Shown here one piece after another: positions 1 to 6,085 of a stretch of 19,056 nucleotides of DNA; positions within the stretch are counted from its first letter, which is position 1, and each line of letters begins with the position of its first letter. Under the pieces are notes generated by a model. The model worked only from the letters and a program-made list of their open reading frames with translations, did no database searches and was not told where the DNA came from. Source of the DNA: an uncultured Bacteroides sp. (GTDB lineage: Bacteria > Bacteroidota > Bacteroidia > Bacteroidales > Bacteroidaceae); the NCBI GenBank assembly GCA_902472795.1, contig CABROZ010000037.1:1-19056 (forward strand). The letters are read 5' to 3'. Made by a program: the position numbers and the translations under genes.

Positions 1-1
1 T

Positions 2-62
2 GAGTTTTTAAGTTTTTGAGTTTTTGAGTTTTTGAGTTTTTAAGTTTTTGAGTTTTTGAGTT
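2..62. repeat. 8-bp tandem repeat, about 7.5 copies
   Basis: Seven full copies and one partial copy of an 8-base unit, GAGTTTTT, run head to tail. Two copies (10-17 and 42-49) begin with A instead of G. A G-rich stretch follows, with runs of six and five G around 63-82. The array continues to the left window edge, so its full length is unknown. Tandem units of this size can change copy number by replication slippage. No open frame or promoter is apparent in 63-147. The neighbouring gene to the left is not visible. Confidence 0.9.
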
Positions 63-147
63 GGGGGGATGAGTTTTGGGGGCTGATAAATTCAACGGCT
101 AAAGGACGGAATATGATAGAAATTGGAAATAAATAATAAATAAGGAA

Positions 148-399
148 ATGGATAAACAGAAATTTGCTTTCGATAAGACGAACTTCATTCTGCTGGCTAT
201 CGGCATGGTGGTGGTGATTGTGGGTTTTATCCTGATGACGGGACCTTCGTCCACTCCGACGAACTTTGAACCGGACATCTTCAGTGTGAGACGGATCAAG
301 GTGGCTCCGGTAGTATGTCTGCTGGGCTTTGTGTTTATGATTTATGCCGTGCTGCGCAAGCCGAAGGGTGGAAGCGTGGAGCAGCAGGATGAGAAGTGA
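148..399 (+). CDS. DUF3098 family small membrane protein
   Basis: The product has 83 residues and two hydrophobic helices, at about residues 12-31 and 51-67, joined by a loop of about 20 residues; it ends in a charged tail. The small size, the two-helix layout and the FDKTN-type N-terminus match the Bacteroidota-specific DUF3098 family, which has no established biochemical role. It lies 24 bases before uppP in the same direction. In related genomes this family commonly sits between ftsX and uppP; that is recalled knowledge, since ftsX is outside this window. An accessory role at the cell envelope or division site is inferred from context only. The ATG has no Shine-Dalgarno sequence, only an A-rich leader, which is normal for this group. 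Confidence 0.85.
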   Translation: MDKQKFAFDKTNFILLAIGMVVVIVGFILMTGPSSTPTNFEPDIFSVRRIKVAPVVCLLGFVFMIYAVLRKPKGGSVEQQDEK

Positions 400-423
400 A
401 AAACTTAATGTGAGAAGAAAACA

Positions 424-1215
424 ATGAGTTGGTTTGAAGCATTGATCCTGGGATTGCTCCAGGGGTTGACGGAATATCTGCCGGTGAGCAGCAGCGGACA
501 TCTGGCTATCGGGTCGGCACTGTTCGGCGTGGAAGGTGAGGAAAATCTGGCCTTTACGGTGGTTGTGCATGTGGCTACCGTGTTCAGTACGCTGGTCGTG
601 CTGTGGAAGGAGATTGAATGGATTTTCCGCGGTTTGTTCAAGTGGCAGATGAATGCCGAAACACGCTACGTCATCAATATACTGATTTCCATGATTCCCA
701 TCGGGATTGTGGGAGTGTTCTTCAAGGACGAGGTGGAGGCTGTCTTTGGTTCGGGGCTGACGGTGGTAGGCTGCTGCCTGTTGCTGACGGCATTGTTGCT
801 GTCGTTCTCGTATTACTATAAGCCGAAGCAGAAGGAAAACATTTCGATGAAGGATGCTTTTGTCATCGGACTGGCACAGGCTTGTGCCGTGCTTCCGGGA
901 TTGTCGCGCTCGGGCAGTACGATTGCTACGGGCCTTTTGCTGGGCGACAACAAGGCGAAACTGGCACAGTTCTCTTTCCTGATGGTGATGCCTCCCATAT
1001 TGGGAGAAGCCTTGCTGGACAGCATGAAGCTGATGAAGGGTGAGGCTATTGCGGGAGATATACCGGCTGTGTCGCTGTTGGTAGGCTTTGTGGCGGCTTT
1101 TGTTTCCGGCTGTTTGGCCTGCAAATGGATGATCAATATCGTGAAGAAAGGCAAGCTGATTTATTTTGCCATCTATTGTGCCATTGTCGGTGTACTGACG
1201 CTGGTACTGGGATAG
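424..1215 (+). CDS. uppP: undecaprenyl-diphosphatase UppP (BacA)
   Basis: This integral inner-membrane enzyme dephosphorylates undecaprenyl diphosphate to the monophosphate, recycling the lipid carrier for peptidoglycan and other surface polymers. Overexpression of this family is known to give bacitracin resistance. At 263 residues it has the usual length. Both signature motifs are present: a Q-G-x-T-E-x-L-P-x-S-S-S-G-H block at about residues 13-26 (E17, S22-S24, H26) and P-G-x-S-R-S-G-S-T at 158-166 with R162. Several hydrophobic helices fill the rest. It follows the DUF3098 gene by 24 bases and precedes truB by 29 bases, so the three are probably co-transcribed. Confidence 0.97.
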   Translation: MSWFEALILGLLQGLTEYLPVSSSGHLAIGSALFGVEGEENLAFTVVVHVATVFSTLVVLWKEIEWIFRGLFKWQMNAETRYVINILISMIPIGIVGVFFKDEVEAVFGSGLTVVGCCLLLTALLLSFSYYYKPKQKENISMKDAFVIGLAQACAVLPGLSRSGSTIATGLLLGDNKAKLAQFSFLMVMPPILGEALLDSMKLMKGEAIAGDIPAVSLLVGFVAAFVSGCLACKWMINIVKKGKLIYFAIYCAIVGVLTLVLG

Positions 1216-1244
1216 TCGGTTGAGCGTAACTAAAAGACTGGACT

Positions 1245-1952
1245 ATGAACTTTAAGGAAGGAGAAGTATTGTATTTCGATAAGCCTTTAGGCTGGACTTC
1301 GTTCAAGGTGGTGGGGCATGTACGTTATCACATTTGCCGGCGACTGGGCATCAAGAAACTGAAAGTGGGACATGCGGGTACGCTGGATCCGCTGGCTACG
1401 GGAGTGATGATAGTCTGTACGGGCAGGGCGACAAAACGCATCGAAGAGTTCCAATACCATACCAAGGAATATGTGGCCACTATCCGCTTGGGAGCTACCA
1501 CTCCTTCGTACGACCTGGAACACGAGATTGATGCCACTTATCCGACGGAACACATTACGCGTGAATTGGTGGAAGAGACGCTGAAACGCTTTGTGGGCGA
1601 GATTCAACAGGTGCCGCCGGCTTTCTCGGCCTGCATGGTGAACGGTACGCGGGCTTACGACCTGGCACGGAAGGGCGAAGAGGTGGAACTGAAACCTAAG
1701 CTGCTGGTGATTGACGAAATAGAACTGCTGGAATGCAACTTGCCGGAGATCAAGGTGAGGGTGGTGTGCAGCAAAGGTACGTATATCCGCGCATTGGCAC
1801 GCGACATTGGGGAAGCCCTGAACAGCGGGGCGCATCTGACGGCCCTGCGGCGTACGCGTGTGGGCGATGTCCGGGTAGAAGACTGTCTGAATCCGCTGGA
1901 CTTCAGAGAGTGGATAGACCAACAAGAGATTTCTTCTGGCGAAGAAGAATAA
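1245..1952 (+). CDS. truB: tRNA pseudouridine(55) synthase TruB
   Basis: TruB converts uridine 55 in the T-loop of elongator tRNAs to pseudouridine. The product has 235 residues. The catalytic block V-G-H-A-G-T-L-D-P-L-A-T-G covers residues 41-53 with nucleophile D48. A G-W-T-S motif lies near residue 16, and the K-G-T-Y-I-R-x-L-A-R-D motif typical of the TruB/Cbf5 fold is near residues 173-183. The protein is shorter than the E. coli enzyme (about 314 residues) and seems to lack the C-terminal PUA-type domain; short versions are usual in Bacteroidota. It shares an operon with uppP (29-base gap). The next gene, queA, is also a tRNA modification gene. Confidence 0.97.
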   Translation: MNFKEGEVLYFDKPLGWTSFKVVGHVRYHICRRLGIKKLKVGHAGTLDPLATGVMIVCTGRATKRIEEFQYHTKEYVATIRLGATTPSYDLEHEIDATYPTEHITRELVEETLKRFVGEIQQVPPAFSACMVNGTRAYDLARKGEEVELKPKLLVIDEIELLECNLPEIKVRVVCSKGTYIRALARDIGEALNSGAHLTALRRTRVGDVRVEDCLNPLDFREWIDQQEISSGEEE

Positions 1953-1954
1953 GG

Positions 1955-1977
1955 AAGCGGGAAGAGCCGTACCGCTT
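1955..1977 (+). other. small hairpin between truB and queA
   Basis: A perfect 6-bp stem, AAGCGG (1955-1960) with CCGCTT (1972-1977), encloses an 11-base loop, and the bases after it are T/A rich (TATTTA). It could act as a weak terminator or processing site that attenuates transcription from uppP-truB into queA. There is no true T-run, so termination is uncertain. The truB-queA gap of 73 bases is the longest within this gene run. Confidence 0.3.
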
Positions 1978-2025
1978 TATTTACTGAAAAGAATATTCAA
2001 TAAACCTATTAAAGAAAGGAAAGAT

Positions 2026-3084
2026 ATGAAACTGTCGCAATTTAAATTCAAACTTCCCGAAGAGAAGATTGCTTTGTATCCGACAAAGTACAGGGATGAG
2101 TCGCGTCTGATGGTGCTTCATAAGAAGACCGGTCAAATTGAACACCGTATGTTCAAGGATATTTTGGACTATTTTGACGACAAGGATGTGTTTATCTTCA
2201 ATGATACCAAGGTCTTTCCTGCCCGCCTGTATGGCAACAAGGAGAAAACCGGTGCGCGTATCGAAGTGTTTCTGCTGCGCGAGCTGAACGAGGAACTGCG
2301 CCTGTGGGACGTGCTGGTGGATCCTGCCCGGAAAATACGTATCGGAAATAAGCTGTATTTCGGTGACGATGATTCGATGGTGGCCGAGGTGATTGACAAT
2401 ACGACTTCGCGCGGCCGTACGCTCCGGTTCCTTTACGACGGACCGCACGATGAGTTCAAGAAGGCTTTGTATGCCCTGGGTGAAACACCGCTGCCACACA
2501 GCATCATCAACCGTCCGGTGGAACCGGAAGATGCCGAACGCTTCCAGTCGATTTTTGCCCGCCATGAAGGAGCTGTGACGGCTCCTACCGCGAACCTTCA
2601 CTTCAGCCGCGAACTGATGAAGCGGATGGAAATCAAAGGTATTGACTTTGCTTTCATCACCTTGCATGCCGGATTGGGTAACTTCCGCGAGATAGATGTA
2701 GAGGATCTGACGAAACATAAGACCGACTCGGAGCAGATGATTGTGGACGAAGAGGCCGTACGCATTGTCAATCGTGCCAAGGACCTGAACAAACAGGTTT
2801 GTGCCGTGGGAACTACGGTGATGCGTGCCATTGAGAGCACGGTGAGCACCGACGGACATTTGAAGGAGTACGACGGCTGGACCAATAAGTTCATCTTTCC
2901 GCCCTACGACTTTACGGTGGCTACTTCGATGGTATCGAACTTCCACATGCCACTTTCCACGCTGCTGATGATTGTGGCTGCGTTCGGCGGTTACGAACAG
3001 GTGATGGAGGCATACGACGTGGCACTGAAGGAAGATTACCGTTTCGGTACTTATGGCGATGCCATGCTGATAACGGACAGATAA
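2026..3084 (+). CDS. queA: tRNA preQ1(34) S-adenosylmethionine ribosyltransferase-isomerase QueA
   Basis: QueA transfers and isomerises the ribosyl group of S-adenosylmethionine onto 7-aminomethyl-7-deazaguanine in the wobble position of Asp, Asn, His and Tyr tRNAs, giving epoxyqueuosine. The 352-residue length is standard. Family features include the N-terminal F-x-F-x-L-P-E-E-x-I-A block (about residues 6-17), the P-A-R-L-Y-G motif near residue 65, the T-A-P-T-A-N-L-H-F-S block near residue 185, and H-x-G-L-G-x-F near residue 214. The start is supported by the conserved N-terminus. The gene lies 73 bases after truB and 21 bases before folK, so it is probably in the same operon. It uses SAM, the product of metK about 5 kb downstream, although the genes are not co-transcribed. 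Confidence 0.97.
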   Translation: MKLSQFKFKLPEEKIALYPTKYRDESRLMVLHKKTGQIEHRMFKDILDYFDDKDVFIFNDTKVFPARLYGNKEKTGARIEVFLLRELNEELRLWDVLVDPARKIRIGNKLYFGDDDSMVAEVIDNTTSRGRTLRFLYDGPHDEFKKALYALGETPLPHSIINRPVEPEDAERFQSIFARHEGAVTAPTANLHFSRELMKRMEIKGIDFAFITLHAGLGNFREIDVEDLTKHKTDSEQMIVDEEAVRIVNRAKDLNKQVCAVGTTVMRAIESTVSTDGHLKEYDGWTNKFIFPPYDFTVATSMVSNFHMPLSTLLMIVAAFGGYEQVMEAYDVALKEDYRFGTYGDAMLITDR

Positions 3085-3090
3085 CTTTTT

Positions 3091-3222
3091 AATGAAGGAC
3101 GAAGCATGAAGAACGAAGATTTAGCTGGAGTTTCCGGTGGAAACCGGAAGGACGCTGTATCCGGCTCGGTTTCCATGCCGCAAGGAGATTCTTCGTCCTT
3201 CCTTCATGGCTCTTCATTTACC
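3091..3222. repeat. nested inverted-repeat element over the folK start
   Basis: An imperfect pair of long arms lies at about 3091-3120 and 3188-3220. The left arm contains AATGAAG, CATGAAG and ACGAAGA, and the same words appear in the reverse complement of the right arm. Inside sits a perfect 8-bp inverted repeat, GGAAACCG (3139-3146) with CGGTTTCC (3167-3174), and a competing stem CCGGA (3144-3148) with TCCGG (3160-3164). The whole reads as a nested palindromic repeat rather than protein-coding sequence, yet it stays open in the folK frame and contains both candidate ATGs. Confidence 0.7.
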
Positions 3223-3663
3223 TGTTATTTAGGTTTGGGAACCAACCTGGGCGACAAGGAACTGAACCTGCGCCGGGCGGTGGAAAAGATTGGAAAGCGG
3301 ATAGGGGAAGTGGTATCCCTGTCCGCTTTCTACGTTACGGCTCCGTGGGGATTTGCTTCGGAGAACAGCTTTCTGAATGCAGTGGTCTGCATACAGACGG
3401 CGTTGAGTCCTATGGATTTGTTGCAGGAAACGCAATCGCTTGAGTGTGAACTGGGACGGACGCACAAGTCGGTGGACGGGCAGTACTCGGATCGTCTGAT
3501 AGACATTGACCTGCTGTTGTATTTCGATGCGGAAGGCGGACTTGTGCATATGAATACTCCTCAACTGGTACTTCCGCATCCGCTGATGCTGGAACGTGAG
3601 TTTGTGATGACTCCTTTGCGGGAGATTGCCCCGGAGGTAGTGCGGCAGTTGTTGGTACGCTGA
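3106..3663 (+). CDS. folK: 2-amino-4-hydroxy-6-hydroxymethyldihydropteridine pyrophosphokinase (HPPK)
   Basis: HPPK transfers pyrophosphate from ATP to 6-hydroxymethyl-7,8-dihydropterin, an essential step in folate synthesis. Recognisable elements are the L-G-L-G-T-N-L-G-D block near residues 44-52, the P-W-G-F motif, the D-R-L-I-D-I-D block at 129-135 with metal-binding D133 and D135, and the L-P-H-P-x-M-x-x-R motif near the end. The ORF from 3106 gives 185 residues, about 25-35 more than usual. The first roughly 38 residues, rich in Ser, Gly and Asp, have no HPPK character and are encoded by a palindromic repeat (see 3091-3222). The in-frame ATG at 3175 would give 162 residues, closer to the family norm. 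The start is therefore uncertain, but the function is not. Confidence 0.93.
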   Translation: MKNEDLAGVSGGNRKDAVSGSVSMPQGDSSSFLHGSSFTCYLGLGTNLGDKELNLRRAVEKIGKRIGEVVSLSAFYVTAPWGFASENSFLNAVVCIQTALSPMDLLQETQSLECELGRTHKSVDGQYSDRLIDIDLLLYFDAEGGLVHMNTPQLVLPHPLMLEREFVMTPLREIAPEVVRQLLVR

Positions 3664-3692
3664 ATCGATTCGGCTGAATATATTCGTTTTTT
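3662..3692 (+). terminator. probable intrinsic terminator after folK
   Basis: The bases following the folK stop contain two 10-base palindromes, GAATCGATTC (3662-3671) and GAATATATTC (3676-3685). They can pair with each other as one hairpin with a 4-base loop, two ATTC/GAAT blocks and two central mismatches. A T-run (3687-3692) follows directly. The position, right at the end of the last gene of the run, fits Rho-independent termination of the DUF3098-folK transcript. Confidence 0.6.
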
Positions 3693-3694
3693 AG

Positions 3695-3887
3695 GAAGAT
3701 ATTTTAAGTTTCGCAAGTTCTCAATTTATTAGTTGACAAGGCTTCAGTCAACAAGTTTACAAGGTTTGGAATGCCTTGTTTGATAGAGTGCCGCATGAGA
3801 CGGCTCGTTACAAACGCCTTGTCAACTCGTCAACTTGTTACTCGTTAACTGTAACTTGAGCTTGCGAAAGTTGAGTGAAGATATTTT
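3695..3887. repeat. inverted-repeat element bordered by an 11-bp direct repeat (possible MITE-like insertion)
   Basis: The 11-base word GAAGATATTTT occurs at 3695-3705 and again at 3877-3887. Just inside lie inverted sequences: TTTCGCAAG at 3709-3717 and its complement CTTGCGAAA at 3861-3869. Further in, AGTTGAC/ACAAG words on the left (3731-3770) are matched by GCCTTGTCAACTCGTCAAC on the right (3816-3834). A small local hairpin, ACAAGG/CCTTGT, lies at 3759-3779. No coding frame is present. Direct repeats outside inverted repeats are what a small non-autonomous transposon leaves. The arms are offset by four bases and imperfect, so this reading is inference. Confidence 0.55.
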
Positions 3888-3916
3888 CACATCCTCAAAT
3901 AAAAAATCGTTTATAG

Positions 3917-3948
3917 TTTTTATATGTAAAAGTTTTATGTTATTTTTG
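3917..3948 (+). promoter_or_regulatory. candidate promoter of the DUF3857 gene pair
   Basis: TATTTTTG at 3941-3948 matches the Bacteroides -7 consensus TAnnTTTG at every fixed base. A weak -33 candidate (TTTT, 3917-3920) lies 20 bases upstream. The predicted transcript would have a leader of about 85 bases before the ATG at 4043. The rest of the 3664-4042 gap holds the terminator and the inverted-repeat element, and I see nothing else in it. Confidence 0.6.
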
Positions 3949-4042
3949 TCAATACGGACAGAAATACATTGGCGGGCAGGATATGGCTGCATATGTGAGA
4001 GTCTCTGAAAAAAAAGCTATTTGTAAAACCATTAAATAAGTT

Positions 4043-6085
4043 ATGAAAAACATTTGTTATACCTGTTTAGTCATTGTAGGCTTGGTCATTGCAAACTGCT
4101 TTACGGCCTATGCCATTGAACCGAATCTGAAGTACGGCAAACCTTCGAAAGAAGAGTTGGCGATGGATACGTATGATAAAGATACAACGGCTTCGGCTGT
4201 CTGTCTGATTAGGGAAGGAAAAACTTATTTCACGTATAAAGAAGGATTCACACTGAGTACGGAGTATTGGGTGCGCATCAAGATTCTGAAACCGGAGGGG
4301 GTGAAATATGCCGATGTGACTATCCCGTATTATGCACCTGACGAGAGAGGAAAGGAACAGGATGTTCTGTTGGATTTAGAGGGGTTTGCTTACAACCTGG
4401 AGAATGGAAAGATAAAAAAAGACAAGCTGAAGAAAGACTTTATTTCGGACGAGCGGATAAGTCCGACTTACAAGGTACGGAAATTCTCGCTGCCAAACGT
4501 ACGCAAGGGGACGGTAATAGAGTATAGCTACAAAATCAATTCGACTTATTTTTCCCAGATTGAGAACTGGGTGATGCAGGAAGAGATTCCCGTGGTACAT
4601 AATAAGTACGAACTGACCGTTCCGATGGTGTTGATCTATAACATTGAGTTTCGTGGAAAGAAATATATTCAGGTGGACCGTGAGGACGCTTCTATTACCG
4701 CTACTTCGGTGCTGGAAAGCGGACCGAGCAGGGTGTCGCGTAACTTTGGGATCAGAGCTGAAAGATACACGCTGACTGCGCACGACTTGCCTGCCTTACG
4801 CCAGGACGAACCCTATTGCTGGTGTCCGGAGGATTACCGCGTTCAGGCAAGTTTTGATTTGCAGGGGACCAATTATCCGGGAGAAGGCTATAAGGCGTTC
4901 AGCAAGAACTGGACAGATGTGGATAAACTGTTGCTGAGCGATGAGCATCAGGGATTCGGACGGTGGTTGAGAATGTCCAATCCGTTTATTGACGAAACGA
5001 GGAGCATGGTGGAGAAGCTGCAACAGGAGAAAGGGGATGCGTTGGATTTCGATACCAAGGTGAGAGCGGCTTTTGGCTTGCTGAAGGAAAAACTGGCTTG
5101 GAACGGAAAGTATAACCTCTACTGTGACAACATGGACAAGGTTATCAAGAATAAAAGCGGGAATAATGCGGAGCTGAATTTTGTGTTTATCAGTATTCTC
5201 CGCGGGTTTGGAATTAATGCTTATCCCGTTGTGCTGAGTCGTCGTTCGTTGGGGATGTTGCCCGTTAACTTTCCGACATACCAGAAACTGAATACGTTTG
5301 TGGTAGCTGTTTACGATACTAAAAAGAAACAGTTTGTGTATCTGGACAGTTCGATGACGCTGCCGGTATTCGATGTGCTTCCTTGCGAATTGTTGGTAGA
5401 AAAGGGACGTCTGCTGGCTCCGGGTGTGCCGGAAGATAAGCGTTGGGTGAACCTGATGCAGATTGCAAAAAATCAGTTGACCATCCGGACGACGGCGACA
5501 GTGACGGACGGAAGCATCAAAGGACACAGACAGGTGACCATGCAGGGACAATACGGCTTGGAGTACCGCTGGAAGAAGCAGAGCGGAGAGCCGGTGTCGT
5601 GGTTGGACGACGGACATGTGGTACTCAGCAACGTTGAAGTCCGGGAACCGGCAACCCGTTATGGAGCCTTGTTGGAAGAAGCTGACTATGAAATGAAACT
5701 GGAACAGGCGGGTGACATGCTGTACATCAACCCGATGATCTTTCCGCAGCTGAAGGAGTCGCCTTTCGTTCAGACCAAACGGGAGTTGCCCGTCGAATTT
5801 GACTATCCTTATCAGATAAGTCTGACGTGTGAGCTGAAACTTCCCGAAGGCTATCAGGTAGAAGAAATGCCACAGTCGGGCAAAGTGACTACGGAAGATA
5901 ATAAATTGCAGTTCAACTATTGGATCAGTCATGATGAAGGGACTGTCTATCTGAAGTATGAATTTGCTGTCAAAGCCCATCTGTTTCCGGCAGAATATTA
6001 TCCGCAATTGCAGGAAATGTGGAACAGAGCCGTGGAGAAGAATGGCGCGCTGATTGTCCTGAAGAAACAGCAGAAGGGAGCATGA
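4043..6085 (+). CDS. exported DUF3857/transglutaminase-like protein, catalytic residues lost
   Basis: The 680-residue product begins with a type I signal peptide (hydrophobic stretch of about residues 7-24, AYA before the likely cut), so it should act in the periplasm or at the outer surface. The layout is a DUF3857-type beta domain (about 60-215), a transglutaminase-like fold (about 320-440) and a C-terminal beta region resembling DUF3858 (about 560-670). Where active members have G-D-C, this one has G373-N374-N375, so the nucleophilic Cys is Asn. The expected N-H pair is N417-T418, so the His is Thr; the Asp (D435 in Y-L-D-S) remains. It is therefore probably a non-catalytic binding or scaffold protein. 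Its stop overlaps the start of the next gene (ATGA), so the two are translationally coupled. No specific biological role is known to me. Confidence 0.85.
   Translation: MKNICYTCLVIVGLVIANCFTAYAIEPNLKYGKPSKEELAMDTYDKDTTASAVCLIREGKTYFTYKEGFTLSTEYWVRIKILKPEGVKYADVTIPYYAPDERGKEQDVLLDLEGFAYNLENGKIKKDKLKKDFISDERISPTYKVRKFSLPNVRKGTVIEYSYKINSTYFSQIENWVMQEEIPVVHNKYELTVPMVLIYNIEFRGKKYIQVDREDASITATSVLESGPSRVSRNFGIRAERYTLTAHDLPALRQDEPYCWCPEDYRVQASFDLQGTNYPGEGYKAFSKNWTDVDKLLLSDEHQGFGRWLRMSNPFIDETRSMVEKLQQEKGDALDFDTKVRAAFGLLKEKLAWNGKYNLYCDNMDKVIKNKSGNNAELNFVFISILRGFGINAYPVVLSRRSLGMLPVNFPTYQKLNTFVVAVYDTKKKQFVYLDSSMTLPVFDVLPCELLVEKGRLLAPGVPEDKRWVNLMQIAKNQLTIRTTATVTDGSIKGHRQVTMQGQYGLEYRWKKQSGEPVSWLDDGHVVLSNVEVREPATRYGALLEEADYEMKLEQAGDMLYINPMIFPQLKESPFVQTKRELPVEFDYPYQISLTCELKLPEGYQVEEMPQSGKVTTEDNKLQFNYWISHDEGTVYLKYEFAVKAHLFPAEYYPQLQEMWNRAVEKNGALIVLKKQQKGA

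Noticed and set aside
1981..2946. Long open frame (321 codons) on the minus strand opposite queA
   Set aside because: It is a mirror of queA codon usage: the product is rich in His, Arg and Gln with no recognisable domain, and queA itself is unambiguous.
3731..3850. Recurring GTTGACAAG/GTCAACT words considered as a CRISPR array or iteron origin
   Set aside because: The copies are degenerate, in both orientations and unevenly spaced, with no constant-length spacers; they are better explained as arms of an inverted repeat.
6019..6081. Earlier ATG for the second DUF3857 protein
   Set aside because: It would bury the signal peptide behind 21 charged residues read from the previous gene in another frame; the ATGA overlap at 6082 is the normal coupled start.
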